Positions 28,285 to 38,041 of a stretch of DNA of 64,000 nucleotides are shown here, in pieces. The position numbers were made by a program, and so were the translations under genes. Below the pieces are notes generated by a model that had not been told where the DNA came from, did not search any database, and worked only from the letters and a program-made list of their open reading frames with translations. This DNA is from Candidatus Latescibacterota bacterium (GTDB lineage Bacteria; JAAXHH01). Location of the stretch: positions 35,866 through 99,865 of the forward strand of contig JAJEHX010000035.1 of NCBI GenBank assembly GCA_022823465.1, written 5' to 3'. Positions within the stretch are counted from its first letter, which is position 1, and every line of letters starts with the position of its first letter.

Positions 28285-29163
28285 ATGAGAATCAGCATGA
28301 AATCCGCGGTCTATTGCGCCGTTCTTCTGAACGTGGCCCTTCTCTTCACGCAGTGCCGGTTTTTCTCATCGGCGGAAGACGCCGATACGGTCGTCGCCCG
28401 GGTGAATCAGTCCGCGCTGACGGTCGATGAGCTGGAAGCCGAAATGGAAGCCACGGCGCTCTCCGGCGCCAGCTTGGAAATGAGAAAGGACTGGGTTTCT
28501 GACTGGGTCCGGACCGAACTGCTCTACCAGGAAGCCCTCCGGCGGGACTTCGACCAGGACGAAGAGACGGTTCGGGAATTGAACAGGATGCGCAGGGACC
28601 ATCTGGCCAATGTCGTCCTGGAAGATATTGCCGCCGATTCGTCGCTGGCGGTTACGGACGAAGAGGTAGCGGATTACTTCGAGGCCCATGGGCACGAATT
28701 CATATACCACGAGCCGGAACTCAGACTGTCCGTGATCGTTCTACCGGACGAGACCACGGCCCGGCAGGTCCGCAACCAGTTGGCGCGCGGCCGCGGTACC
28801 TTCGAGGAATTGGCCCGTACGCGATCCCTGCATCCCTCATCGGCCAACGGAGGAGACCTGGGTTACCTGAAAAGGTCGGATATCAGCAACGTGTCGGTGC
28901 AGGAGATCGTGTTTTCCCTGCAACCCGGCCAGATTTCCCGGCCGGTCCTTTCCGAATCCGGGTCGTACATCTTCAGGGCCGTGGACCGCCGCGAGGCAGG
29001 CACCCTGCCGCCGCTGGATGAAGTCCGCGGCGAGATCGTCAGCAGAATGCTGCGGGACCGCCGCCGAGAACTGGTCAGGCGATTCGTGGACGGGCTTCGG
29101 CAGGGGGCCGACGTGGAAATCTACAACGGGAACCTGATGCGGCCGGAACCCATTGCGCCGTAG
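28285..29163 (+). CDS. Parvulin-type peptidyl-prolyl isomerase, lipoprotein
   Basis: 292 residues, signal peptide with lipobox LFTQC. A SurA_N-like helical segment (30-140) is followed by a parvulin domain (about 145-245) with LRLSVIVLPDE, SANGGDLGYLKRSDI and IVFSLQPGQISRPV. It should act as a periplasmic foldase, PrsA/SurA-like. Its end overlaps the region just before the next foldase gene, so the two form a chaperone pair. Confidence 0.88.
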   Translation: MRISMKSAVYCAVLLNVALLFTQCRFFSSAEDADTVVARVNQSALTVDELEAEMEATALSGASLEMRKDWVSDWVRTELLYQEALRRDFDQDEETVRELNRMRRDHLANVVLEDIAADSSLAVTDEEVADYFEAHGHEFIYHEPELRLSVIVLPDETTARQVRNQLARGRGTFEELARTRSLHPSSANGGDLGYLKRSDISNVSVQEIVFSLQPGQISRPVLSESGSYIFRAVDRREAGTLPPLDEVRGEIVSRMLRDRRRELVRRFVDGLRQGADVEIYNGNLMRPEPIAP

Positions 29164-29179
29164 GCTGGAACCGGAGGGC

Positions 29180-30496
29180 ATGTCTTTGCGCTCACTTACC
29201 CGTCATATCTGGCTGCTCCTGGGCCTGGCCGTGGCCCTGGCAGGCCGCCCGGCACACGGCCAGGAGTTGCTGGACTATGTCGTGGCCGTCGTAGACAACG
29301 AGATCATCCTCTATTCCGACGTGGTTGAAGCAGTGAAGATGTATCGCATGCAGGAACCCGAGGAGGACGCGGAGGATCTCCCGAACCGGGTGTTGAATAA
29401 TATGATCGACACGCGCGTCGTGCTCGCGTACGCGCGCAGGGACAGCGTGCGGGTGCCCGCCGAACGGATAAACGGCGCGGTACAGGAGATTATCGATCAG
29501 TACACGGAACGCGTCGGTTCGGAGGAAGCCCTGGAACAACTGGTAACGAATTCCGGCATGACCATGAGAGACTGGAACCGGCTGCTCAGGCGGCAGAAGG
29601 AAGAGGAACTGCTCCAGCGACGGCTCGAGGAAGATCGATTCGGCGAAGTACGGGTTACCGGGCTGGAAGTAGCCCAGTACTATGAGACGCATCACGAGAG
29701 CATTCCCTCGAATCCCGTCAACCTCGACTTGAGCCACATCATGATCTCCGCGCGCCCGGACCCGGAAATCGTGGCCGCCATGAACGCCCGGATCGATGAG
29801 ATCAGGCGCCGCGTCACCGACGGGGAGGACTTCGGCGACATGGCGCGGCGGTATTCGGAAGACCTGAACAGCGCCCGGAACGGCGGAGACCTGGGATTCT
29901 TCACCCGGGGAACGTTCATGGCTGATTTCGAAGACGCGGCTTTCGCCCTCGAACCGGGCCAGGTCAGCCCCACGGTGCAGACGGACGTGGGCCTGCATAT
30001 CATCAAGCTGGAAGAACGCAGGGACGACCAGATCCGGGTGCGCCACATCCTGATCCAGGTTTCTAAAACGGATGAAGACGATGATCGTGCGCTGGAGACG
30101 ATTTCCATGCTGCGCCAGCGAATCCTCGACGGTGACGAGTCATTCGCCGAGGCCGCCAGGAAATACTCGGAAGACCTGGCCTCCGCTTCAGACGGCGGCC
30201 ATATCGGAGAGTTCATGCTTGATCAGTTGCTGCCTCAATACCAGGCCGCCCTGGACACCATATCCGTCGACCAGATGACCGAACCCATCAAGGTGGTGGA
30301 CCAGAGCGCCACCTCCTACCACATCATGAGGTTGAACGGCAGAACCGGCGGCGACAAGCTGTCCCTGGACGACCATTTTCAGCAGATCACTTATCTGGCC
30401 AAACAGGCCAAGTGGAACAGGGAACGGGAACGGTGGCTCAAGGACCTGCGCCGCGAGTTGTACATCGACGAGCGGGGCCTGGACGCCATGCCCTGA
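29180..30496 (+). CDS. surA: SurA-like periplasmic chaperone with two parvulin domains
   Basis: 438 residues from ATG at 29180, preceded by GGAGGG. Signal peptide (IWLLLGLAVALAGRPAHGQ), a SurA N-domain opening VVAVVDNEIILYSDVVEAV, then two parvulin repeats: LSHIMISARPD...NGGDLGFFTRGTF and RVRHILIQVSKTD...SDGGHIGEFMLDQL. This is the SurA layout for outer-membrane protein maturation, matching the TonB receptor encoded in this window. Confidence 0.92.
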   Translation: MSLRSLTRHIWLLLGLAVALAGRPAHGQELLDYVVAVVDNEIILYSDVVEAVKMYRMQEPEEDAEDLPNRVLNNMIDTRVVLAYARRDSVRVPAERINGAVQEIIDQYTERVGSEEALEQLVTNSGMTMRDWNRLLRRQKEEELLQRRLEEDRFGEVRVTGLEVAQYYETHHESIPSNPVNLDLSHIMISARPDPEIVAAMNARIDEIRRRVTDGEDFGDMARRYSEDLNSARNGGDLGFFTRGTFMADFEDAAFALEPGQVSPTVQTDVGLHIIKLEERRDDQIRVRHILIQVSKTDEDDDRALETISMLRQRILDGDESFAEAARKYSEDLASASDGGHIGEFMLDQLLPQYQAALDTISVDQMTEPIKVVDQSATSYHIMRLNGRTGGDKLSLDDHFQQITYLAKQAKWNRERERWLKDLRRELYIDERGLDAMP

Positions 30497-30528
30497 GCGG
30501 TGAACCGCCCCAAGCCAATTCCGTTTAA

Positions 30529-30816
30529 ATGAGAATAGACCTGTTTTTGAAACGGTCCCGCATCATCAAGCAGCGGGATATCGCCAAAAAGGCCTGCGAC
30601 CGGGGTATGGTTTCGATTTCCGGCAGACCCGCGAAACCCGGACACCAGGTCGGCGCAAAGGACATTGTCGTCGTGGAATGGCCCAACAGACGGCTGGAGT
30701 TCGAAGTGTTGGACGTCCCGGCGGGCAACGTGTCGAAGGACCGGGCACAATCCCTGTACGTCGTGCTGAGCGATGAGCAACTAAGCGATGATGCTTCAGG
30801 GTTCGAAGAACCATGA
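30529..30816 (+). CDS. S4-domain RNA-binding protein (Hsp15/RqcP-like)
   Basis: 95 residues; MRIDLFLKRSRIIKQRDIAKKACDRGMVSISG is an S4 domain, and the protein is little more than that domain. Small S4 proteins of this kind (Hsp15, RqcP) act on stalled 50S-peptidyl-tRNA complexes in ribosome quality control. Which group it belongs to cannot be decided from sequence alone. Its stop overlaps the next start by four bases. Confidence 0.85.
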   Translation: MRIDLFLKRSRIIKQRDIAKKACDRGMVSISGRPAKPGHQVGAKDIVVVEWPNRRLEFEVLDVPAGNVSKDRAQSLYVVLSDEQLSDDASGFEEP

Positions 30817-31625
30817 AGACCCGCCGAGAAGGGGAACCCGGCGAGCATGCGCCACAGGGCCCTCCTGTAGCCGGTTTCGAGCCTCCCTACAGCCGTCTGG
30901 CCCGGATATATGATCACGTGATGCGACACGTGGACTACAGGCAGTGGGCCAATTACGTACAGTCGGTATTCACGCGGTTCGGGGCGACGCCGAAGGACAT
31001 ACTCGAGCTGGCCTGCGGGACCGGCGCCATGGCGTGCATCCTGGATGACCGCGGATACCGGATGACGGGCATCGACCGGTCGGAAAGCATGATCGCCGTC
31101 GCGAAACAGAAAGCCCTGGATGCGCGTCGGACCATTCGCTTTCATGCGGGCGACATGGTTCGTTTGCCGGTATTCGAATCGTACGACGCGGTGTTGTGCC
31201 TGTACGACAGCATAAACTACATCATGGAAGAATCGGACATCCTCGCCATGATGAACAGACTGCGTAATGCAATAAGGCCTGACGGTCTGTTCGTATTCGA
31301 CGCCTGTACGGAGATCAATTCGCGCAGGTACTTCCATAACCAGGTCGACCGCGAAAGCAACGGGGATTTCTCCTACATCCGGCGTTGCGAGTATGTCCCC
31401 GATACGTGCACACAGGTCAACGAATTCCAGTTTATCTTCAACCGAAAAGGCAAAAGGCACTCCACCCGGGAGCGCCACGAGCAACGGATCTATCCCGTGG
31501 CCAGGCTCGCGCAGGTTTGCCGCGACGCGGGTTACCACGTACTCGGCGTCTTCGACGGTTTCACCTTTGACGAGGCGTCGGAGCGGTCCAATCGGGTCCA
31601 CTACGTAGTCCGCCCCGTCTCCTGA
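30813..31625 (+). CDS. Class I SAM-dependent methyltransferase
   Basis: 270 residues. Motif I is ILELACGTGAMAC, followed by GIDRSESMIAVAK (motif II) and YDAVLCLYDSINYIMEE (post-I/IV), all of the Methyltransf_25 type. The N-terminal ARIYDHVMRHVDYRQWANYV helix is common in this group. Substrate unknown; ATGA overlap with the S4 gene and no gap before holB. Confidence 0.85.
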   Translation: MKTRREGEPGEHAPQGPPVAGFEPPYSRLARIYDHVMRHVDYRQWANYVQSVFTRFGATPKDILELACGTGAMACILDDRGYRMTGIDRSESMIAVAKQKALDARRTIRFHAGDMVRLPVFESYDAVLCLYDSINYIMEESDILAMMNRLRNAIRPDGLFVFDACTEINSRRYFHNQVDRESNGDFSYIRRCEYVPDTCTQVNEFQFIFNRKGKRHSTRERHEQRIYPVARLAQVCRDAGYHVLGVFDGFTFDEASERSNRVHYVVRPVS

Positions 31626-31634
31626 GTGGGTATC

Positions 31635-32837
31635 ATGGCTTTCGACCGTATCATCGGCCACGACAGGCAGCGGCAGCGACTCATGGACGCCGTAACGCAG
31701 AACCGCCTGGCGCACGGGTACCTGTTCTGCGGACCGCCAGGCGTGGGCGCCGAGGCGCTGGCCATTGAACTCGCCTGCGCGGTCAATTGCGAAAGCGGAC
31801 CCGGGGAACCCTGTGGAACGTGCCGGCACTGCCGGCGGATACGTGCGCTGCAGCACCCCGACGTGCACCTCCTGGTTCCCGCCTCGTCCGCGCCGCCTCC
31901 GGAGGGACCGGCTGGACCGCCTTCCCGGAACAGGGAATCCCAGGGCCGTGGGAACGCCCGGGAAGAACGCAGGCAGGGATTGTCCGCCCTTCTGGCCGAC
32001 GACCCCTACGCCGCCCTGCCGCTGGGAAAGAACGACATCCTTTCCGTGGATGACATCAGGTCGCTCAGAAGAGATGCGTCCGTCAAGCCGTACGAAGGAC
32101 GGAAGAAGGTCGCGGTTATCGTCGCGGCGGACCGTATGAACACCGCTTCTGCGAATGCGTTGCTCAAGACGCTCGAAGAGCCTCCGGGCACCCTGATGCT
32201 CATCCTGACCGCAACGCGTTCCCAGCGTCTGCTGCCGACCATCCTGTCCCGTTGCCAGCCCGTTTCCCTGCCGCGCCTCTCCGAAGCCGACGTGAAGGCG
32301 GCGCTGACCGATAGGTACGACGTGCAACCCGACGAGGCCGAGCTATTCGCCCGCAGGTCCGAAGGCCGCCTTGCCGAAGCGCTGTCGGCCATGTCGGAAG
32401 GAGGCCTCCGGCTTCGGGACGAGGCCTTCGCCCTCCTGGAATGTATCCACGACGCGCCGCCCCTGCGTTTGTTCGAGCAGGTGGAGTCCCTGGCCGCCTC
32501 GCACCGGGAAGAACCGGTCGTGGAGAAGATCCTGGATCACCTGCTTGAACTCTACCGCGACCTGTTCATTCTCTCCGCCACGGGTGATTCTTCGATCCTC
32601 TCCAGCCCGGAGCGTCAGGTCCCTTTGCGGGCGCTGGCTTCCGGGATGAGCGTCCTGGATGTCGAGCAGGGCGTCGCCGCCATAGAAGAAGCCAGGAGGG
32701 GCATCGCCCTGAACGCTCACGTCCAGCTTGCCCTGCTCGTGCTTGTGCTCAGGCTCAGATTGAATCGGGGATCGGCGGGCTCGCGTGAGACGCACTCCCG
32801 GGCGGCGCCTTCCCATACCCCGCCCGCCGCGGATTGA
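31635..32837 (+). CDS. holB: DNA polymerase III clamp-loader subunit delta'
   Basis: 400 residues from ATG at 31635 (a GTG at 31626 is possible). N-terminal IIGHDRQRQRLMDAV and LAHGYLFCGPPGVG are typical; the P-loop lysine is replaced (GPPGVGAEAL), as expected in catalytically inert delta'. Zinc cysteines are in CGTCRHC. SANALLKTLEEPP is the DnaX-family SRC/sensor region. A Pro/Gly/Arg-rich insert lies at about 82-120. It sits in the usual holB-metG-tatD-rsmA order. Confidence 0.9.
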   Translation: MAFDRIIGHDRQRQRLMDAVTQNRLAHGYLFCGPPGVGAEALAIELACAVNCESGPGEPCGTCRHCRRIRALQHPDVHLLVPASSAPPPEGPAGPPSRNRESQGRGNAREERRQGLSALLADDPYAALPLGKNDILSVDDIRSLRRDASVKPYEGRKKVAVIVAADRMNTASANALLKTLEEPPGTLMLILTATRSQRLLPTILSRCQPVSLPRLSEADVKAALTDRYDVQPDEAELFARRSEGRLAEALSAMSEGGLRLRDEAFALLECIHDAPPLRLFEQVESLAASHREEPVVEKILDHLLELYRDLFILSATGDSSILSSPERQVPLRALASGMSVLDVEQGVAAIEEARRGIALNAHVQLALLVLVLRLRLNRGSAGSRETHSRAAPSHTPPAAD

Positions 32838-32893
32838 TCCGTTGACAAACCGCCTTCCACACGCTATCGTGATGCTGGAATTGAACGAGGTTC

Positions 32894-34993
32894 ATGCCGG
32901 GACAGACCACCCGCGTCCGTGAGGAAGCCGTGGCGGAAAAAATACTCGTAACCGACGCGTTGCCCTACGCGAACGGCAAGTTGCACATCGGCCATATCGC
33001 CGGCGTCCATTTGCCCGGGAACGTCTATGTCCGCTATCAGCGGCTGAAAGGCCGGGACGTCGTCCACGTCAGCGGGTCGGACGACCACGGGGTGGCCATC
33101 ACCCTGGCGGCCGAGAAGGAAGGCATAACGCCCAAGGAACTCGTGGACAAGTACTACCCCGTCATCAAGGGCGCCCTCGAAGACTTCGGCATCGTCTACG
33201 ACAATTTCTCCCAGACCTCCCGGCCCATCCACCACGAAACGGCCCGGGCCTACGTCCGCCGCCTGGAAGAGAAGGGCTGCTTCGACGTACGGGAAGTCAA
33301 CCAGATCTACTGTCCGGCCAGCGACCGCTTCCTGCCCGATCGTTACGTGGAGGGCACGTGCCCCCATTGCGGATCGGACCGCGCCCGGGGGGACCAGTGC
33401 GAGGCCTGCGGCACCATTCTCGACGCCACGCAGCTGGTCGATCCGCGCAGCGAATTCTGTGAAGGTCCGCTCGAGGTCCGGCCGGTCGATCACTGGTATT
33501 TCAAGCTCGCCCGCGTTTCGACCAGGCTGCAGGCGTGGATCGAGACGAAAAAGCACTGGAAGGACAACGTACGCAACTATTGCCGGGGCTGGTTCAACGA
33601 AGGGCTTTCCGACCGCCCCATCTCGCGCGACCTGGACTGGGGCGTGTCGCTGCCGATGAAAGACGCCGTGGGCAAGGTCATGTACGTCTGGTTCGAAAAC
33701 ACGCTGGGTTACGTGTCGTCCACCCGGGAATGGGCGGTGGCGCAGGGCGATCCCGACCGTTGGAAGGACTACTGGCTGAATCCGGACTGCAAGCTCGTCA
33801 ATTTCCTCGGCAAGGACAACATCGTCTTTCACGCGATTCTCTGGCCGGCCATGATCATGGAACACGGGGATTTCATCCTGCCCTCCGAGATTCCGGCCAA
33901 CGAGTTTCTCAACATCGAGGGTCAGAAGTTGTCCACCAGCCGGAACTGGGCGGTCTGGCTGGACGAATACCTGGAGGTTTTTCCGCCCGATCCGATGCGG
34001 TACTGTCTCGCGTCGATTTCGCCCGAGACGAAGGATGCCGATTTTACCTGGAAGGACTTCCAGGCGCGGAACAACAATGAACTGGCCGACATTTTCGGGA
34101 ATTTCGTAAACCGCACGCTGACTTTCATCGACCGGTATTTCGACGGCGTGATCCCGGAGCCGGGGCCGCTTGCGCCGGAGGACCGGGCCATGCTGGAAAT
34201 CGTCGCCGGAGCCCCTGGCCGCGTCGGCGAGTGCTTCGAAGCCTTCCAGGTAAGGCGTGCCGTCCGGGAATTGATCGCCCTCGGCAACGGATGCAACCGG
34301 TACTTCAACGACCAGGCGCCCTGGAACACGCGCAAAACCGACCGGGTGCGTTGCGCCACCACGCTCTACGTGTGCGCGCAGGCGGTCAGGACCCTGGCCC
34401 TGGTGATGTCGCCCATCGTGCCCTTCAGCGCCGAGAGACTGTGGAAAATGGCAGGCCTGGAGGGGCGCGTGGAGGAGCAGAAATGGGACGAGGTCGAGAT
34501 AGACGCTTTGCTGTCCGGACGCCCCATAGGCGAAATCGAAATCCTGTTTCACAAGATCGATGACGATATGATCGACGCGCAGGTCGAAAAGCTGGGCGAG
34601 TCCGTCGCCCCGGGCGAAGGAAAGGCGGATTCCCGTAAAACCGAACCCGCTGGGGCCGAGCGTAACGACCTCATATCGATCGACGCGTTCCGGCAGATCG
34701 ATCTGCGCGTCGCCGATGTCGTAGCGGCGGAACCGGTACCCGGAACGGACCGGTTGCTCAAGCTGCAGTTGCGTATCGGGGAGGAAGAAAGGCAGATCGT
34801 TTCCGGCATAGCGCCGGGATATACCCCGGACAAACTGGTCGGGCGCCAGATCGTGGTGGTGGTGAACCTGGAACCCGCGAAAATCAGGGGCGTGGAGTCC
34901 AGGGGCATGCTGCTCGCGGCCGCAGATGACGGCGGAACGCCCGTACTCCTTGGCCCGGACGTCCGGGTACAATCCGGTTCATCGGTGACCTGA
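32894..34993 (+). CDS. metG: Methionyl-tRNA synthetase with C-terminal tRNA-binding domain
   Basis: 699 residues. HIGH is at 31-34, the KMSKS loop reads QKLSTSRN near 344, and the zinc site has CPHCGSDRARGDQCEACG. After the anticodon-binding helical domain there is an acidic linker and an OB-fold tRNA-binding domain (IDLRVADVVAAEPVPGTDRLL...RQIVSGIAPGY). A GTG at 32930 inside the frame is an alternative start. Complete by all conserved blocks. Confidence 0.96.
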   Translation: MPGQTTRVREEAVAEKILVTDALPYANGKLHIGHIAGVHLPGNVYVRYQRLKGRDVVHVSGSDDHGVAITLAAEKEGITPKELVDKYYPVIKGALEDFGIVYDNFSQTSRPIHHETARAYVRRLEEKGCFDVREVNQIYCPASDRFLPDRYVEGTCPHCGSDRARGDQCEACGTILDATQLVDPRSEFCEGPLEVRPVDHWYFKLARVSTRLQAWIETKKHWKDNVRNYCRGWFNEGLSDRPISRDLDWGVSLPMKDAVGKVMYVWFENTLGYVSSTREWAVAQGDPDRWKDYWLNPDCKLVNFLGKDNIVFHAILWPAMIMEHGDFILPSEIPANEFLNIEGQKLSTSRNWAVWLDEYLEVFPPDPMRYCLASISPETKDADFTWKDFQARNNNELADIFGNFVNRTLTFIDRYFDGVIPEPGPLAPEDRAMLEIVAGAPGRVGECFEAFQVRRAVRELIALGNGCNRYFNDQAPWNTRKTDRVRCATTLYVCAQAVRTLALVMSPIVPFSAERLWKMAGLEGRVEEQKWDEVEIDALLSGRPIGEIEILFHKIDDDMIDAQVEKLGESVAPGEGKADSRKTEPAGAERNDLISIDAFRQIDLRVADVVAAEPVPGTDRLLKLQLRIGEEERQIVSGIAPGYTPDKLVGRQIVVVVNLEPAKIRGVESRGMLLAAADDGGTPVLLGPDVRVQSGSSVT

Positions 34994-35141
34994 CGGCCAG
35001 CGTGGTCCGCATGGCAGGCTCGGCCATGCCGGCCATGCCGACTGGTACGCCCGATGCGGTCTCTGGCGCGCTCAATACGCCCGCTGCGGCCGCCGGCGCG
35101 GACCGGGCATCACGCATTCATCCTGCACCCAAGCGCTGCTT
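34994..35141. repeat. Degenerate GC-rich short repeats between metG and tatD
   Basis: This gap holds imperfect copies of about nine bases built from GGC/GCC and CATG words (for example GGCATGCC GGCCATGCCG near 35015-35040 and GCCGCTGC runs near 35090). It is not a convincing gene. Similar units occur inside dinG, menG and the SecD-like gene of this window. Confidence 0.4.
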
Positions 35142-35906
35142 TTGCTGTTCGACACCCATACCCATCTTACGGATGCGGCATTCGATCATGACCGCGGCGA
35201 CGTGATCCATCGGGCCCTCGAGGCGGGTGTGGAACGTATGGTCGCCATAGGGTATGATCTTGAAAGCAGCCTGGCCGCCGTCGCGCTTGCCGAGGACTGC
35301 GAAGCCGTGTACGCCGCCGCAGGCATCCATCCGTGCCACGTCCACGAAGCTTGCGAAGCGGATTTCCGGGAAATCGAGATACTGCTCGATCATCCTTCCG
35401 TCGTAGGCGTGGGTGAAACAGGCGTCGATCTGTACCACGACCGGTCCACCTATCCGCTGCAGCAGGCGTCGTTCAGAAGGCACCTGGAGTGGGGCCGGAG
35501 CACGGGACTGCCGGTTATCGTGCACGACCGGGACGCCCATGTCGAAGTGATGTCCCTGCTGGACGAGTTTTCCGATGGGGAAACGACTGCCATCCTGCAC
35601 TGCTTTACCGGGGATATCCCCATGGCAGAAAAGGCTGTTGCCATGGGATGCTTCCTGGGGTTTGGCGGCATCGCCACGTTCAAGAACTCGACGGTCCACG
35701 AAGTGGTTTCGAGGTTGCCCGACGATCGTATCCTGGTTGAAACGGACGCGCCTTACCTGGCGCCCGTTCCCCACCGCGGGCGCCGGAACGAACCGGCCTT
35801 CCTCGTAAATACGGCCGAAGCGGTCGCCCGTCACCGGGCCGTGTCCGTGGAAGAACTGGCTCGGACCACAACCCAGAACGCAAAGAGCGTATTTCGAATC
35901 CAATGA
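35142..35906 (+). CDS. tatD: TatD-family metal-dependent hydrolase
   Basis: 254 residues from a TTG start. Metal ligands of the TatD TIM-barrel are visible: FDTHTHL at the start, GVGETGVDLYHD, VIVHDRDA, ILHCFTGD and LVETDAPYL. TatD proteins are 3'-5' nucleases involved in DNA repair or RNA turnover. The stop overlaps the rsmA start by four bases. Confidence 0.92.
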   Translation: MLFDTHTHLTDAAFDHDRGDVIHRALEAGVERMVAIGYDLESSLAAVALAEDCEAVYAAAGIHPCHVHEACEADFREIEILLDHPSVVGVGETGVDLYHDRSTYPLQQASFRRHLEWGRSTGLPVIVHDRDAHVEVMSLLDEFSDGETTAILHCFTGDIPMAEKAVAMGCFLGFGGIATFKNSTVHEVVSRLPDDRILVETDAPYLAPVPHRGRRNEPAFLVNTAEAVARHRAVSVEELARTTTQNAKSVFRIQ

Positions 35907-36775
35907 GCACAGTGGTCGATCCTCCCGAAGACCTGCTGGCCAGCCTGCGCAAATCGGCGTTCCGTCCGTCCAGGACGCGGGGCCAGCATTTCCTTAACGA
36001 TCCGTCCATAGCCCGCCGCATCGTCGAGGCGGCGGGTGTCACGAATCGTACGCACGTCCTTGAAATCGGTCCGGGAACCGGTGCGCTCACCCGGCATCTC
36101 GTCGCCCGCGCCGGCAGCATAACCGCCGTGGAAATCGATGAGAGGCTGGCAAGAGTGCTTCGGGAAGCTTACGGGCGCTACGATCACGTGGACATTCTGC
36201 ACGGGGATGTGCTCGATCTGAATCTGTCCGATCTGGTCGAATCCTCCGGCGAGGCGGAACTCGTACTCGTGGCCAATCTGCCTTACGGCATCACGGGGCC
36301 TGTCCTTGACCGGCTGATCACCTATCGAGGCGGGATCACACGGGCGGTCATCATGGTACAGCACGAAGTGGGCGGACGCCTGACCGCCTCTCCGGGTACG
36401 AAAGCCTACGGCGCGATAACCGCTATCATGGCTTACCACTACGACGTGGCATCCCTTTTTCGCGTGGGCAGTGACCGGTTCGTTCCCCGCCCGGCCGTGG
36501 ATTCGGTCGTCCTCCGGCTGGCTCCCCACGATCGTCCGCCCGTCGACGTCCGGGACGCCGCCCTGTTGACCGTGCTCATCAAGGCGGCCTTTCAACATCG
36601 CCGCAAGATGCTGCACCATGCGGTGAATCGCTTGGCGCCCGGATCCGCCGGCCATCTTTCGGATCGTACCGGGATCAATCTGAAACGACGTGGAGAGACC
36701 CTGGACCTGGGCGAGTTTGCCGCGCTGGCCGACGCGCTCCGGGATTACAGGGATAACCCCAGAGATCATTCCTGA
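35903..36775 (+). CDS. rsmA: 16S rRNA adenine-N6 dimethyltransferase
   Basis: 290 residues. RGQHFLNDPSIARRIVE, the SAM loop LEIGPGTGALT, EIDERLA, and the catalytic NLPYGI (in VANLPYGITGPV) are all intact, with FVPRPAVDSVV later. It dimethylates two adenosines at the 16S 3' end. The tatD-rsmA overlap suggests coupled translation. Confidence 0.95.
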   Translation: MSTVVDPPEDLLASLRKSAFRPSRTRGQHFLNDPSIARRIVEAAGVTNRTHVLEIGPGTGALTRHLVARAGSITAVEIDERLARVLREAYGRYDHVDILHGDVLDLNLSDLVESSGEAELVLVANLPYGITGPVLDRLITYRGGITRAVIMVQHEVGGRLTASPGTKAYGAITAIMAYHYDVASLFRVGSDRFVPRPAVDSVVLRLAPHDRPPVDVRDAALLTVLIKAAFQHRRKMLHHAVNRLAPGSAGHLSDRTGINLKRRGETLDLGEFAALADALRDYRDNPRDHS

Positions 36776-36786
36776 CAGACGGCACT

Positions 36787-38025
36787 ATGCGCTTCCGGCA
36801 CTCACATTCGGCCAGGCTGCGGTTGATGAACGAAAGAAATCAACGGCGGCGCCATTTCCAGTATGCGGGCCTGGGAGCGGCCGCAATACTCCTCCTGGGC
36901 TTCGCGGCCTGGATCGCGCTGTTCGAGCACCAGGCGCGGGCGGTCGCGGACTGGCTGCTGGACCGGCCACTGCCCGTTTCCTTTCCGGAATTTGCGAGAA
37001 CTGCCGCATTCAAGTCCGATCAGCAGGCATACTATGTGCTGGATTCGGCCCTTTACACCGCGCTGATCAACCTGCAGGTACCGCCCGGCAGAATACGAGA
37101 AACGAAGCCGCGCGCGATGACCGGCGAGGGACGGTGGACCCCAGTTGAGCGTCGTATCATCGTCTCGGGCGCCTATTCGCTCACGGAGTGCAATCTCGAG
37201 ATCGCAAAGGCGGTCGAGCGGGCGGGCGGCGCCGTCGTCCGGGCGGCGGAACGGAGCAGGACCCGGGAGTTACTGCTCGAGATCGCCCAGAACGGCAAGG
37301 TCACGCATCACCTCTTTATAACCCGGGATTCCGCCCTTCAAAGAAAAACAGGCCGTCTGGCGGTAGTGGTCGCCTATACGGACGGTATTCATCGCCGCGT
37401 GGTCGAAAGACTGTCTGAATTCACCCGGCCCTTAAACTTCGCCCTGCTGCCCTGGGCATCCGGCGCGGGCAATCTGGCCAGGGACGTCGCGCGCGGAAAC
37501 CACGAGGTAATCGCGCTGCTCCCCGTGCAACCGAAATCATTCACGGGCGACATCACCCGCCGGAGAGCCGTGCTTCGCTCTCATTCGGCACAGGCCAACC
37601 GCGGCATCGTGGAAGATGTCCTGGGATCCCTCCCCACGGCCGGTGGGGTGCTGGGATATCCCGGCGACCGAGGAGGCCTCCCGGAAGATGAAGCCGAAAT
37701 GCTGGCCCCCGTACTGGACGAATTGGGCAGGCGGGACAAGTACTACGTGGACGCCCGGGGAACAGCGGGATCGTCCGCCGGTCCTGAGAACCGGGACGAC
37801 GGATCCGGCCGGCTTCGTGCCTGGGGCATCCTCGATCCCGTTTACAATCCCGTGATCATATCCATGAACCTGGAGCGCGCGTCGCTCTCGGCCCTGGAAA
37901 ACGCCCACGCGATTGTCGTCGCCGACGCACGGCCCCATACGCTACAGGTCCTGATGAACCAGATGGCCCACCTTGAAACGAGGGGCATCGAATTCGTCCG
38001 GGTTTCCGACCTTTTGGACAACTAA
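36787..38025 (+). CDS. Divergent polysaccharide deacetylase (YibQ/DUF610 family)
   Basis: 412 residues from ATG at 36787 (36826 is an alternative). One membrane helix at about 28-45, then a periplasmic region. Residues from about 190 match the divergent polysaccharide deacetylase family: LAVVVAYTDG, LNFALLPWASGAGNLARDVARGNHEVIALLPVQP, VLGYPGDRGG. In the family the first strand usually reads DD(L/G); here it is YTDG, so catalysis is uncertain. Target polymer unknown. Confidence 0.72.
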   Translation: MRFRHSHSARLRLMNERNQRRRHFQYAGLGAAAILLLGFAAWIALFEHQARAVADWLLDRPLPVSFPEFARTAAFKSDQQAYYVLDSALYTALINLQVPPGRIRETKPRAMTGEGRWTPVERRIIVSGAYSLTECNLEIAKAVERAGGAVVRAAERSRTRELLLEIAQNGKVTHHLFITRDSALQRKTGRLAVVVAYTDGIHRRVVERLSEFTRPLNFALLPWASGAGNLARDVARGNHEVIALLPVQPKSFTGDITRRRAVLRSHSAQANRGIVEDVLGSLPTAGGVLGYPGDRGGLPEDEAEMLAPVLDELGRRDKYYVDARGTAGSSAGPENRDDGSGRLRAWGILDPVYNPVIISMNLERASLSALENAHAIVVADARPHTLQVLMNQMAHLETRGIEFVRVSDLLDN

Positions 38026-38041
38026 AACCGGAGCTTCGCAC

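Noticed and set aside
32864..34972. A 702-codon open frame antisense to metG
   Set aside because: metG has every conserved block. The antisense frame is low in protein-like pattern and arises from the high GC content, which makes stops rare.
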